NCBI RefSeq assembly: GCF_000336755.1
Contig: NZ_AOLK01000019.1
Span: 124,001 to 188,000, forward strand
From: Haloferax elongans ATCC BAA-1513
Lineage (GTDB): Archaea > Halobacteriota > Halobacteria > Halobacteriales > Haloferacaceae
Direction: 5' to 3'
Length of the DNA: 64,000 nt
Under the pieces are notes generated by a model, which had not been told where the DNA came from, ran no database searches, and saw nothing but the letters and a program-made list of their open reading frames with translations. Of the stretch, positions 42,603 to 50,433 are shown piece after piece. A program made the translations under genes and the position numbers. Every line of letters begins with the position of its first letter. The stretch's first letter is position 1.

Positions 42603-43487
42603 ATGAAGATTTGCGTACTCGGAGCCGGCACGATGGGACACGGCATCGCCCAAGTGTCCGCAATGGCCGGCCACGACGTGACGATGCGCGATATCGAGGA
42701 CGAATACGTCCAGAACGGATTGGACGCTATCGAATCGAACCTCCAAGGCGGCGTCGACAGGGACAAGGTGACGCCCGAAGAGAAGTCGGCGACGCTCGAC
42801 CGACTCTCGGGGACGACGTCGCTCGAAGACGCCGTTTCGGGTTCTGACCTCGTCGTCGAAGCGGTGCCGGAAGACATGGAACTCAAGCAGGAGACGGTTC
42901 GAGACGTAGAAGCGCTCGCCGACGCGGACACCGTCATCGCGTCGAACACGTCGTCGCTCTCTGTCACCGAGATCATGAGCGCGCTCGACGACCCGAGCCG
43001 CGGCATCGGACTGCACTTCTTCAACCCGGTCCACATCATGGCGCTGGTCGAAGTCGTCGTCGCCGAGCAGACCGCGACTGAGACGCTCGAATTCGCCCGC
43101 GACTACGTCGAAGGCATCGACAAAACGGTCGTCGAAGTCGGTGACGCGCCCGGCTTCGCCTCCTCGCGTCTCGGCGTCGCACTGGGCGTCGAAGCGATGC
43201 GCATGGTTCAGGAGGGCGTCGCGTCGCCCCGCGACATCGACACGTCGATGGAACTCGGGTACAACCACCCGATGGGGCCAATCGAACTCGGCGACGTCGT
43301 CGGTCTCGACGTTCGACTCGGCATCCTCGAATACCTCCGCGAAGAACTCGGCGAGCGCTTCCGCCCACCGCAGATTCTCAAGCGGAAGGTCCGCGCCGGA
43401 AAACTCGGCAAGAAGACCGGTGAAGGGTTCTACGTCTGGGAAGACGGCGAAATCGTCGGTGTCAGCGAGGACGTGATGGACCGATGA
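42603..43487 (+). CDS. paaH: 3-hydroxyacyl-CoA dehydrogenase (PaaH/3-hydroxyadipyl-CoA dehydrogenase type)
   Basis: A 294-residue NAD-dependent dehydrogenase. The N-terminal Rossmann motif is VLGAGTMGHGIAQVSAMAGHDV, followed by SNTSSLSVTEIMSALDDPSRGIGLHFFNPVHIMALVEVV (catalytic His in FFNPVH region) and the C-terminal domain EGFYVWEDG. It oxidises (S)-3-hydroxyadipyl-CoA in the phenylacetate route. ATG 42603 is preferred over the overlapping GTG at 42600. Its stop overlaps the next start (ATGA at 43484), so it is coupled to the paaF-type hydratase. Confidence 0.9.
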   Translation: MKICVLGAGTMGHGIAQVSAMAGHDVTMRDIEDEYVQNGLDAIESNLQGGVDRDKVTPEEKSATLDRLSGTTSLEDAVSGSDLVVEAVPEDMELKQETVRDVEALADADTVIASNTSSLSVTEIMSALDDPSRGIGLHFFNPVHIMALVEVVVAEQTATETLEFARDYVEGIDKTVVEVGDAPGFASSRLGVALGVEAMRMVQEGVASPRDIDTSMELGYNHPMGPIELGDVVGLDVRLGILEYLREELGERFRPPQILKRKVRAGKLGKKTGEGFYVWEDGEIVGVSEDVMDR

Positions 43488-44296
43488 GTGAGGTCCAGTC
43501 CGTCGCCGCGGAGTGCGAGACAGTGAACGTCGCCGTCGACGACAGAGTCGAAGGCGTCACGACTGTCACGCTCTCGCGCCCCGACGCCCGAAACGCGCTG
43601 AACGCGACGCTCCGTGCAGAACTCAAGCGCGTCCTCGACGCTATCGAGGAGAGTGACACCCGCGTGGTCGTCCTCACCGGGTCCGACGAAGCGAAGGCGT
43701 TCGTCGCCGGCGCTGACGTGAAAGAACTCCGCGAGCGAGACATGCTCGAACAGCGCGAAGCGAGCAAGCGGCCCCGTGTGTACGAATACGTGGACGACCT
43801 TCGCCAACCGGTTATCGCGCGCATCAACGGTCACGCGCTCGGCGGCGGGTGCGAACTCATTCAGGGCTGCGACGTGCGCATCGCCCACGAGCGAGCGAAA
43901 ATCGGACAGCCGGAAATCAACCTCGGAATCATGCCCGGCGGTGGCGGCACCCAGCGACTCCCGCGGTTGGTCGGTGAGGGGCACGCGATGCGCCTCATCC
44001 TGACCGGTGAACTCATCTCCGCGGACGAAGCCGCCGATATCGGCCTCGTCGACGAGGTCCACGGCGAGGACACCTTCGACGACAGAGTGTACGAACTCGC
44101 CGGGATGATGGCCGAAAAGAGCCCTGTCGCGCTCGAATACGCGAAGAAGGCAATCAAGGCCGCCTCGCGGATGGACCTCGAACAGGGAATCGAGTACGAG
44201 GCAGAACTGTTCGCGCAACTGTTCGCCTGGCCCGACAAGGACGAGGGAATCGACGCGTTCTTCGAAGACAGAGACCCCCAGTGGGAAGACAGATAG
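43484..44296 (+). CDS. paaF: Enoyl-CoA hydratase (PaaF-like, both catalytic Glu present)
   Basis: A 270-residue crotonase. The oxyanion segment is AFVAGADVKEL. Both hydratase glutamates are present: ~Glu124 (GHALGGGCELIQGCD) and ~Glu144 (IGQPEINLGIMPGGGGTQRLPR). It is thus a true hydratase, suitable for 2,3-dehydroadipyl-CoA (PaaF), in contrast to the PaaG-like gene at 21960. It is coupled to paaH by a 4-base overlap. Its stop is immediately followed by a 17-bp palindrome that recurs near the IclR gene. Confidence 0.88.
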   Translation: MSEVQSVAAECETVNVAVDDRVEGVTTVTLSRPDARNALNATLRAELKRVLDAIEESDTRVVVLTGSDEAKAFVAGADVKELRERDMLEQREASKRPRVYEYVDDLRQPVIARINGHALGGGCELIQGCDVRIAHERAKIGQPEINLGIMPGGGGTQRLPRLVGEGHAMRLILTGELISADEAADIGLVDEVHGEDTFDDRVYELAGMMAEKSPVALEYAKKAIKAASRMDLEQGIEYEAELFAQLFAWPDKDEGIDAFFEDRDPQWEDR

Positions 44297-44297
44297 C

Positions 44298-44314
44298 GTT
44301 CGAATAATTCGAAC
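44298..44314. promoter_or_regulatory. Putative IclR operator, site 1 (perfect 17-bp palindrome)
   Basis: GTTCGAATAATTCGAAC, perfect around one central base, starting one base after the paaF-like stop codon. Confidence 0.6.
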
Positions 44315-44461
44315 ACCACCTCTAGTACTGCTTATCGAACGTACGTTGCTCTCAGCACCGTTGTACGGTAGAAGAGTTGATGGACTCGTGGAGTCGGGCG
44401 AAATGGTGCTCGTTCCTCTACTTGTGATTAGCTAACAGGGATACTCCAACGGAAGTGCACT

Positions 44462-44478
44462 GTTCCACATATTCGAAC
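44462..44478. promoter_or_regulatory. Degenerate copy of the 17-bp palindrome, site 2
   Basis: GTTCCACATATTCGAAC: the right half is intact, the left half retains only GTTC. It may be a weak or decayed site. Confidence 0.3.
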
Positions 44479-44624
44479 GAGCGTCCGTGCTGGTAGAACG
44501 ACCGTACGAGCGAGAGGAACAGCCGTTCGATAGGTGAGAACTGCCACGAGGCTAGCTCTACGCTCCCACGTCAGGTGACTATGCTGTACAGACGACAATC
44601 GACACTGTGGCTATTACACCCATA

Positions 44625-44656
44625 CAGTCGTAAATGACATCTTAAAATTACGACTG
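44625..44656. repeat. Inverted repeat with 9-base perfect arms
   Basis: CAGTCGTAA (44625-44633) and TTACGACTG (44648-44656) are separated by a 14-base AT-rich spacer. It could be an operator pair or an RNA hairpin. Confidence 0.4.
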
Positions 44657-44671
44657 GCAATCGAGCCAATA

Positions 44672-44695
44672 CATTACAAACGTACGTCTGTAATG
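44672..44695. promoter_or_regulatory. 24-bp near-perfect palindrome
   Basis: Half-sites CATTACAAACGT and ACGTCTGTAATG differ by one base pair from perfect dyad symmetry. A TTTATC box follows immediately (44697-44702). The design resembles a TetR-type operator overlapping a promoter, but no TetR gene is adjacent. Confidence 0.45.
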
Positions 44696-44752
44696 TTTAT
44701 CGAGAGCCCTGACAATTTCCCCACAATGTTCATTATCGTACCTCACAAATCT

Positions 44753-44769
44753 GTTCGAACTATTCGAAC
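44753..44769. promoter_or_regulatory. Putative IclR operator, site 3 (perfect palindrome)
   Basis: GTTCGAACTATTCGAAC: perfect seven-base arms around CTA, ending 31 bases before the small ORF start at 44800. Confidence 0.6.
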
Positions 44770-44799
44770 GGCTGTCCCACCATCATAGAGAGGACAATT

Positions 44800-44931
44800 A
44801 TGGCTCTGAAACCTGAGGAACGACCAGAATTGGTTGATACGAGCGTCGAAGACGGCGACAAACGCTCCGAACCGATGTTCGAACAGTTCGAACAGTTGTT
44901 CAAGCTATTCGCTCGAATCAGGAGAAACTGA
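44800..44931 (+). CDS. Possible 43-residue small protein
   Basis: ATG at 44800 is preceded five bases upstream by GAGAGGA (44788-44794), a credible Shine-Dalgarno sequence. The 43-codon frame encodes an acidic N-terminal half and an amphipathic C-terminus (FEQFEQLFKLFARIRRN). It overlaps the last 14 bases of the convergent IclR gene. A perfect operator-like palindrome (44877-44893) lies inside it, encoding the FEQFEQ repeat, which may mean the sequence is regulatory rather than coding. No homologue is recognised; treat as tentative. Confidence 0.35.
   Translation: MALKPEERPELVDTSVEDGDKRSEPMFEQFEQLFKLFARIRRN
44877..44893. promoter_or_regulatory. Putative IclR operator, site 4 (perfect palindrome)
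   Basis: GTTCGAACAGTTCGAAC: perfect seven-base arms around CAG, 24 bases beyond the IclR gene stop and inside the tentative small ORF. Confidence 0.55.
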
Positions 44932-45685
44932 GGTTGATTTCGACCTCGTTGGCCGCCCCGAGGAGGAGGTTCGCGAGTTCGTCTTCCAACCGGTCGTCTG
45001 TGAGTCGATTCGACGGCCCTGAGAGGCTAATCGCACCGACTGGGTGGCCGGCTTGGTCGGTGATAGGAACACCGACTGCGTGGAGTTTCGGAACGATTTC
45101 TTCGCGGTTGAGGGCGAATCCACGGTCTCTGATAGTCGCTAACTGCTCGAAGAGTTCGTCTCGCTCGGTGATGGTCGCGTTCGTCTTCGCCGGGAGGCCG
45201 TGTTGGTCGATTATCTCGTCGACGCGGTCGTCGGAGAACGCAGAGAGAATCGCTTTCCCGGCGGCGAGCTGGTGGAGGTACGACCGCGTGCCCTCACGAG
45301 CGGGCGTCCGAACCGAGTGCTTGCCGCCAGCACCGTAGAGGTGGTAGCCCCGACCCTGTTCTTCAGTCACGCACCACACCTTCTCGCCGGTCTGTTCGGC
45401 GAGTTCGTCGACTTTCGGTTTCGCCACTTCGTAGAGATTGTGTTGGTTACGTGCGTGGATACCGAAGTCGAGGAGGCGAAGTCCGACCCGATAGCCATCC
45501 TCGTCGAGGACGACGTATCCCTCCTGTTCGAGCGTCTTCAGGTGTCTATGGACGGTACTCTTCGCGAGGTCTAGCTCCGAGGCGAGGGCCGTCGGCCCGA
45601 GCGTGCCCTGCTCTTTGAGACGCTCGAGAATGGCGAAAGACGTTGCTGCCGTCTTCACTGGGCGGCGTTGTCGGTCAACTGTCAT
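44918..45685 (-). CDS. IclR-family transcriptional regulator
   Basis: A 255-residue regulator. Residues ~15-70 are the winged HTH (ATSFAILERLKEQGTLGPTALASELDLAKSTVHRHLKTLEQEGYVV), and ~80-250 the IclR ligand-binding domain (DELAEQTGEKVWCVTEEQGRGYHLY; GRRIDS-like ISLSGPSNRLTDDRLEDELANLLLGAANEVEINL). IclR proteins commonly control aromatic catabolism and bind small acids. It is divergent from the EthD/TPP gene set. A CTTATTA box ~26 bases upstream suggests a leaderless mRNA, and palindromes at 45720-45766 suggest autoregulation. Confidence 0.93.
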   Translation of the reverse strand: MTVDRQRRPVKTAATSFAILERLKEQGTLGPTALASELDLAKSTVHRHLKTLEQEGYVVLDEDGYRVGLRLLDFGIHARNQHNLYEVAKPKVDELAEQTGEKVWCVTEEQGRGYHLYGAGGKHSVRTPAREGTRSYLHQLAAGKAILSAFSDDRVDEIIDQHGLPAKTNATITERDELFEQLATIRDRGFALNREEIVPKLHAVGVPITDQAGHPVGAISLSGPSNRLTDDRLEDELANLLLGAANEVEINLSFS

Positions 45686-45719
45686 CGTTTGTCATCTGTA
45701 GTCGACCGTAATAAGTGTT

Positions 45720-45736
45720 GTTCGCACTATTCGAAC
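45720..45736. promoter_or_regulatory. Putative IclR operator, site 5
   Basis: GTTCGCACTATTCGAAC: same architecture as the perfect sites with one mismatched pair. It sits just upstream of the IclR TATA-like box (~45707-45713). Confidence 0.6.
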
Positions 45737-45740
45737 GCTT

Positions 45741-45766
45741 GTTCGATTTGTTCGAATAATGCGAAC
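45741..45766. promoter_or_regulatory. Putative IclR operator, overlapping sites 6 and 7
   Basis: Two interleaved copies: 45741-45757 (GTTCGATTTGTTCGAAT, half-sites) and 45750-45766 (GTTCGAATAATGCGAAC, one mismatched pair). They lie 44-70 bases before the EthD-family ATG (45810), where they would overlap or adjoin that promoter. Confidence 0.55.
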
Positions 45767-45809
45767 CGGCGATAGAGCAAAGTACCACCCAGTATGATAC
45801 CTGAGGTGC

Positions 45810-46130
45810 ATGATTAAATTGGTAAATTTGGTCGTCCGCAAGGATGAGTACACACACGAGGAGTTCGTCGAGCGATGGACTGGCGAGCACGCTGACCTCG
45901 CGAAGGACCTCCCGGGCCTCAAGAAGTACGTGACGAGCCTTCCCACGGCGCCCGAGCGTTCGGAGTACGACGGCATCGTCGAACTCTACTTCGAAGACAT
46001 GGAGTCGCTGAAGGCGGCTTTTTCCTCCGAAATCGGCGAGGCAGTCAACGCCGACGCAGCCGAATTTATCGACATGGAACAGGGTCCGACGGAGTACGTC
46101 GAAGAGACCGTGCAACTCGACAGGTCGTGA
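45810..46130 (+). CDS. EthD-family protein
   Basis: A 106-residue ferredoxin-like-fold protein of the EthD family: MIKLVNLVVRKDEYTHEEFVERWTGEHADLAKDLPGLKKYV, and DGIVELYFEDMESLKAAF. EthD proteins accompany oxidative catabolism of ethers and aromatics, sometimes as small isomerases or dehydratases. A GAGGTG Shine-Dalgarno sequence at 45803-45808 precedes the ATG, so this mRNA has a leader. It is 7 bases from the TPP-enzyme gene, forming an operon controlled, by inference, by the IclR protein. Confidence 0.85.
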   Translation: MIKLVNLVVRKDEYTHEEFVERWTGEHADLAKDLPGLKKYVTSLPTAPERSEYDGIVELYFEDMESLKAAFSSEIGEAVNADAAEFIDMEQGPTEYVEETVQLDRS

Positions 46131-46137
46131 AGTTCTC

Positions 46138-47832
46138 ATGGACACGAGCGAACGACTCGTCGAGAGTCTCGAGCGACTCGGCGTAACGCGTATCTTCGGC
46201 TACCCCGGCGGCCGAGTCATCGAACTGTTCGACGACTTGCCGGAGTCGAGTATTGACCTCGTCCGACCGCGTGACGAGCGTGAGGCGAGCGTCATGGCCG
46301 AGATGCACGGCCGACTCACTGGTGGACCCGGAGTCCTCGCCGGACAGGGACCGTGGATTGGAAGTCTGGGACTCATCGGACAGATGGAAGCCCGTCTCGC
46401 ATCGTCGCCGATGGTCGCCATCACCGAAGCCTCTGAGCGCGGTGACTACTCGACTATCGCGCCCTACCAGCAGTCACGCGGTGACTACGGCGGTCTCGAC
46501 CTACCGAACATCCTCGATTCGGTCACCAAGGAACACTGGTTCCCGCGGACACCGAACGAGACGATTCGAAGCCTCCAACTCGCGTTCAAACACGCCGTTG
46601 CAGGTCGCCCCGGCCCGACTGCGGTCATCCTCGACGGCGACGCGATTACAGAGGAGTTCCCCGAGGACTCGATTCCACCGGTGTGGGACGAAGAGACCCA
46701 AACGCGGATGTGGAAGGCTGCGCCGACGCCACACGACGTGGCGGCCGCGACAGAGGCCCTCGAATCGGCCGAGCGGCCGGTCATCATCGCTGGAAACGGT
46801 GTCCACGCGGCGAACGCCTACGACGAACTGCAAGACGCTGCTGAAGCGTACGAGGCGGCAGTCGTCACGTCGTATCTCGGCAAGTCCACGTTCCCTGAGA
46901 CGCACCGACTCGCAGGTGGCGTCATCGGCTCGTTCGGCCACGAGGGAGCGAATCAGGTCGTAAGCGAGGCAGACGTCCTCCTCGTCGTCGGGTGTCGGAT
47001 GAACCCGATGGACACCAACTGGCAGGCACCAGACTTCATCCGCCCCGACGAGCAGACGATTATCCACGCCGACATCGACCCCCGGAACGCCGGGTGGGTC
47101 TATCCGGCCGACGTGGGCCTCATCGGTGACGCGGCAGAGTCACTTCGCGAACTCGCCGCCAGCGGTGGCAACGACAACGAGTGGGCTGAAGACCGCGCCA
47201 GCGACGCCCGCGAGTCGTTCCACGCGCCCGAGTGCGAATCCGACGCGACGCCGATTCTCCCGCAACGCGCCGTCAAAGAAATCGAACGCGTCGTCGACGA
47301 GGACACAATCGTCACCGCCGACTCGGGGAACAACCGCTTTTGGCTCCTGAACTACCTCCAAGTTCCGGCGGTCGGAACCTACTACGGCTCTGGTGGCGTT
47401 GGCGGCATGGGCTGGGCGACGCCCGCGGCAGTGTCCGCGGCGCTCGAAACCGACAAACACGTTATCGGCGTCGCGGGCGACGGCGGCTTCTCGATGACGA
47501 TGAACAGCGTCGAGACGGCCGTCGAGTACGGTGTCGCGCCGACGTTCGTCGTCCTGAACGACACCAGTCTTGGGATGGTCCGACAGATGCAACACGGCCC
47601 GGACGACATCTCAGGAGTCGAGTTCCACGACACCGACTTCGTCCGCGTCGCAGAAGCGTTCGGCGCAATCGGCGTCCGTGTCGAGACGCCCGACGAACTC
47701 GGTGATGCGCTCACAGATGCGGCGTCGAACGACCTTCCGACGGTCATCGACGTTCGTATCGACCGCGAGCAGGACATGGCCGAGACGCTCCAGTCGTCGT
47801 TCTACGCCTCGGTAGGCGGACTGCACGAATAG
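46138..47832 (+). CDS. Thiamine-diphosphate-dependent enzyme (acetolactate synthase/decarboxylase-like)
   Basis: A 564-residue three-domain ThDP enzyme. The N-terminal PYR domain has a conserved Glu in RPRDEREASVMAEMHGRLTGGPGV. The central TPP_enzyme_M domain includes RPVIIAGNGVHAANAYDEL. The C-terminal PP domain binds ThDP-Mg through GDGGFSMTMNSVETAVEYGVAPTFVVLND. It resembles AHAS-like decarboxylases or lyases; a 2-oxo acid of aromatic or aliphatic origin is the likely substrate. No regulatory small subunit is encoded nearby, which argues against a biosynthetic acetolactate synthase. Confidence 0.88.
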   Translation: MDTSERLVESLERLGVTRIFGYPGGRVIELFDDLPESSIDLVRPRDEREASVMAEMHGRLTGGPGVLAGQGPWIGSLGLIGQMEARLASSPMVAITEASERGDYSTIAPYQQSRGDYGGLDLPNILDSVTKEHWFPRTPNETIRSLQLAFKHAVAGRPGPTAVILDGDAITEEFPEDSIPPVWDEETQTRMWKAAPTPHDVAAATEALESAERPVIIAGNGVHAANAYDELQDAAEAYEAAVVTSYLGKSTFPETHRLAGGVIGSFGHEGANQVVSEADVLLVVGCRMNPMDTNWQAPDFIRPDEQTIIHADIDPRNAGWVYPADVGLIGDAAESLRELAASGGNDNEWAEDRASDARESFHAPECESDATPILPQRAVKEIERVVDEDTIVTADSGNNRFWLLNYLQVPAVGTYYGSGGVGGMGWATPAAVSAALETDKHVIGVAGDGGFSMTMNSVETAVEYGVAPTFVVLNDTSLGMVRQMQHGPDDISGVEFHDTDFVRVAEAFGAIGVRVETPDELGDALTDAASNDLPTVIDVRIDREQDMAETLQSSFYASVGGLHE

Positions 47833-47915
47833 TTCGCCCCGGCCGGACACCCACTCCGGTTTCCCGTAGCAGTCCGGGAAACACTTTTCTCGCATGCAGG
47901 TAGACCTATGATAGC

Positions 47916-48878
47916 ATGTCATCATCGACCGTGTTGGTCACCGGTGGAACCGGGTTCATCGGTTCCTACGTCGCACAGGACCTCCTCGAAGCGGGACACG
48001 ACGTCGTCGCGTACGACCTCTCGACGGACCCGCGAATTCTCGAAAAACTCGGCATCGCCGACGACGTAACCATTCGACGGGGCGACGTGAGCGACCCGAC
48101 AGACGTCTTCCGGGCGGTTCGCGAGACGGGGACGACACACATCGTCCACCTCGCTGCGCTGCTGACGACGACGGCGCGGGAGAACCCGCGCGCCGCGATG
48201 GACGTGAACATCGCGGGGACGAACAACATCTTCGAGGCGGCCCGAGCGCTCCCCGACCAAGTCGAGCGCGTCGCGTGGGCGTCTTCCGCCGCGGTCTACG
48301 CACCGCCAGCGAACTACGGCAACGACTTCGTTACCGAATCCGACCTCGTCTATCCCGACACGCTCTACGGGGCGACCAAGGAGTACAACGAGCACCAGGC
48401 ACGCGTCTACTACGAGGACTTCGACGTCTCGCACGTCGCCATCCGGCCGACTGTCGCGTATGGTCCGTATCGAGAGACCGGTGGCTCTGCGTTCCTCGCG
48501 AACATCGTCGAAAAGCCCGCTCTCGGAGAGTCGTTCAGCGTCGAGTACGGCGACCAAGTCATCGACTGGCAGCACGTCCGCGACATCGCACAGGGCTTCA
48601 GACAGGCGGCGTTCACCCCGGACGAAGAACTTTCCCAGCGTGTCTACAACGTACGCGGTGAACTCGCGACGATTCGCGAGGCCGCAGAGGCAGTCGAGCG
48701 AATCATCCCGGACGCCGACCTGACGGTCTCCGACGAGGGCGAGTTGCCGTGGACGCAGAAACTCGATATGACGAAGGCAAAAGAGGACCTCGGGTACGAA
48801 CCCGAGTACGACATCGAATCGGGCTTCCGCGACTACATCAACGTCTTGCGAGAAGAAAACGGACTGGACCCGGTCTGA
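47916..48878 (+). CDS. NAD-dependent epimerase/dehydratase (extended SDR)
   Basis: A 320-residue extended short-chain dehydrogenase. The Rossmann motif is VTGGTGFIGSYV (residues ~8-19) and the catalytic Tyr151/Lys155 pair lies in LYGATKEYNEH, with the Ser region WASSAAVYAP. The lack of nearby sugar-nucleotide genes and its place in a catabolic cluster suggest a small hydroxy/keto substrate rather than cell-surface sugar synthesis, but this is inference. A CACTTTTC element ~30 bases upstream may be a separate promoter. Confidence 0.9.
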   Translation: MSSSTVLVTGGTGFIGSYVAQDLLEAGHDVVAYDLSTDPRILEKLGIADDVTIRRGDVSDPTDVFRAVRETGTTHIVHLAALLTTTARENPRAAMDVNIAGTNNIFEAARALPDQVERVAWASSAAVYAPPANYGNDFVTESDLVYPDTLYGATKEYNEHQARVYYEDFDVSHVAIRPTVAYGPYRETGGSAFLANIVEKPALGESFSVEYGDQVIDWQHVRDIAQGFRQAAFTPDEELSQRVYNVRGELATIREAAEAVERIIPDADLTVSDEGELPWTQKLDMTKAKEDLGYEPEYDIESGFRDYINVLREENGLDPV

Positions 48879-48936
48879 GGCGCGCGGTCGGGGGGTCCGA
48901 CAGTTCGCCGACTGCTAGCTGACTGTGAGCCGACTG

Positions 48937-49125
48937 TTAGTCGGTCTTGGGTTCGAGACCCAGCAGGTCGCGGATGTCGTCTGCCGACAGCAGGTCGACG
49001 AGACTCTCACCTTCCTCGTACTGCGTTCGCTCCTCGTCGGTGAGATACTCGTCTAGTTCGTGCTCTGAGAGCAATTCCTCAAGTCGGTCGTCGATGTCGT
49101 CGGGGTCGTAGCCGGGAATGACCAT
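48937..49125 (-). CDS. Small acidic hypothetical protein
   Basis: A 62-residue, very acidic protein (YDPDDIDDRLEELLSEHELDEYLTDEERTQYEEGESLVDLLSADDIRDLLGLEPKTD) with no Cys and predicted helices. ATG 49125 is preferred: a GTTATTTG box ~29 bases upstream fits a leaderless start, whereas upstream in-frame codons are Cys/aromatic-rich. It sits 64 bases from the cupin gene on the same strand. Function unknown; it may be a small partner protein. Confidence 0.6.
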   Translation of the reverse strand: MVIPGYDPDDIDDRLEELLSEHELDEYLTDEERTQYEEGESLVDLLSADDIRDLLGLEPKTD

Positions 49126-49189
49126 ACTACAATACATGTCGCTTGGAAACAAATAACATAGTGGTCGGTCCCAGTGTCTGGACACGCGT

Positions 49190-49558
49190 TCAGTCCACGA
49201 CGACACCGTCGTCTTTCGTGTTCGGTGCGCCGACCACGAACACCTCGCCGTCTTCGAGACAGTGAAGTTGTCGCAATTGGTCGGGCGAGACCACGACCAC
49301 GTCGCCGGTTTCGAGTTCCAGTGACTCCTCCTTCGCTTCCTCGTCGTCGAAGAAGTCCATCTCGAATCGCCCCGAGAGAACGTGGTACAGTTCTTCTTGC
49401 TCTTTGTGCCAGTGTTTGGTGCTGGTCTCGCCTGCCTCGTACACCCACACGTTCGGCCGCATCTGCTGTGGGCGCAGTTCGTATCCGACGGCGCGGACGT
49501 GAAGCCCGTTCATTCCTTCGTGCAGTTCGAGGTCGCCGATGGTGACGCTGTCGTACAT
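49190..49558 (-). CDS. Cupin-domain protein
   Basis: A 122-residue single-domain cupin. The metal-site motif is TSTKHWHKEQEELYHVLSGRFEM (two His and a Glu), and the second cupin box is GDVVVVSPDQLRQLHCLEDGEVF with His. It could bind a metal and act as an enzyme or sensor on a small ligand. Minus strand, between the small acidic protein and the HD-domain gene. Confidence 0.85.
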   Translation of the reverse strand: MYDSVTIGDLELHEGMNGLHVRAVGYELRPQQMRPNVWVYEAGETSTKHWHKEQEELYHVLSGRFEMDFFDDEEAKEESLELETGDVVVVSPDQLRQLHCLEDGEVFVVGAPNTKDDGVVVD

Positions 49559-49601
49559 CCACCACGAATACGGCGGGAGATCCTAAAGGACTACGTGCTG
49601 C

Positions 49602-50195
49602 TTACTGGGTCTGTGAGTACTGTTCGACCCACTCTTGGAGACTGATACCCATCGCAGCCTGCGTAATCGCGTTCGACGACGCCGAGTTTGCGCTCTTGAC
49701 GAGTTCTGCTTCGAGCGTCCGCGTCGGTATCTCGCCGATGAAGTGCGGAATCGCCCGCTGGACAGCGAGCGGGCAGCCAACTTCGTGAGCGAGCGCGTAC
49801 CCCGACAGCGAATGCGGAATCTCCTCGGTAGCGTACTCGGGGTCCGGGTCGTCGAGGACGTCGTCGTCGACGAAATCCACGTACTCGTAGCACTTTCCCA
49901 CGTCGTGCAGCAAGCAGGCCGCGCGGACGACGTCGAAGTCGGGGGCAGCGCCGTGGAAGTCGCGCTGTTCTTCGGCAGACTGAACGGCGATTCGAGTCAC
50001 GCCGCGGACGTGCTCGACGTTCGTGACCTCGTGGATATTCCACGCGTACGGGACGTCTTCGATATCTCTCCAGCCGCCGCGTTCGAGTCCCAAACACCAC
50101 GCATCGATGACCTGTTCTCTGAGACTGTCGTCTTCGATGTCGTCGAGTTCGGGGAACGCAGTTTCGACCTGTTCGCGATAGTCGATATTGCTCAT
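49602..50195 (-). CDS. HD-domain metal-dependent phosphohydrolase-like protein
   Basis: A 197-residue HD-family protein. The metal motif LLHDVGKCYEYVDF (HD...) and earlier His residues (IHEVTNVEHVRGVTRIAV), with later HEVGCPLAVQRAIPHFIGE, fit an HD hydrolase or lyase fold. HD proteins hydrolyse phosphates or, in some families, act as oxygenases and lyases. No catabolic role can be confirmed. It diverges from the M24 gene at 50434, separated by 238 bases with an inverted repeat. Confidence 0.8.
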   Translation of the reverse strand: MSNIDYREQVETAFPELDDIEDDSLREQVIDAWCLGLERGGWRDIEDVPYAWNIHEVTNVEHVRGVTRIAVQSAEEQRDFHGAAPDFDVVRAACLLHDVGKCYEYVDFVDDDVLDDPDPEYATEEIPHSLSGYALAHEVGCPLAVQRAIPHFIGEIPTRTLEAELVKSANSASSNAITQAAMGISLQEWVEQYSQTQ

Positions 50196-50346
50196 CGCGT
50201 ATTCACCGGCTCCTCCACACCAGTCGTCTCCTTCGTGCGCTCCGTCTCGTCCATACTGACACGCAAGGCTCTGTGCTCGTTCATGCGTACACTGTGCCGT
50301 CTACGCAGTGGGCAATAAATCATGAGGTGTGCTTGCACCACCCACA

Positions 50347-50377
50347 ATACATCGTTCGGCCGTGACCACCGATGTAT
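50347..50377. repeat. Inverted repeat upstream of the M24-fold gene
   Basis: ATACATCG (50347-50354) and CGATGTAT (50370-50377) are perfect eight-base arms with a 15-base spacer, ending ~26 bases before the TATA-like box of the M24 gene. Operator candidate. Confidence 0.4.
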
Positions 50378-50402
50378 GCGAACCCCCTGCCGTCTACAAC
50401 AA

Positions 50403-50410
50403 TTTAATAT
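50403..50410 (+). promoter_or_regulatory. TATA box of the M24-fold gene
   Basis: TTTAATAT centred ~28 bases before ATG 50434, as expected for a leaderless transcript. Confidence 0.6.
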
Positions 50411-50433
50411 GACGTTCGCGTGAGGTACAAACC

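Larger units (their letters stand above)
44297..44917. other. AT-rich 0.6-kb intergenic region with operators and inverted repeats
   Basis: The 621-base gap between the paaF-like stop and the IclR gene 3' end contains no gene of normal size. It holds two perfect 17-bp GTTCGAA-type palindromes plus a degenerate one and a third perfect copy at its end. It also holds a 9-base-arm inverted repeat (44625-44656), a 24-bp near-palindrome (44672-44695) and a small ORF with a Shine-Dalgarno-like sequence (44800-44931). Base composition is visibly richer in A/T than flanking genes, e.g. cttaaaattacg at 44641. Confidence 0.6.

Noticed and set aside
46138-47832. Calling the ThDP enzyme a biosynthetic acetolactate synthase
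   Set aside because: No small regulatory subunit or branched-chain biosynthesis gene is nearby, and the gene is under a catabolic-type IclR region; a neutral name is safer.
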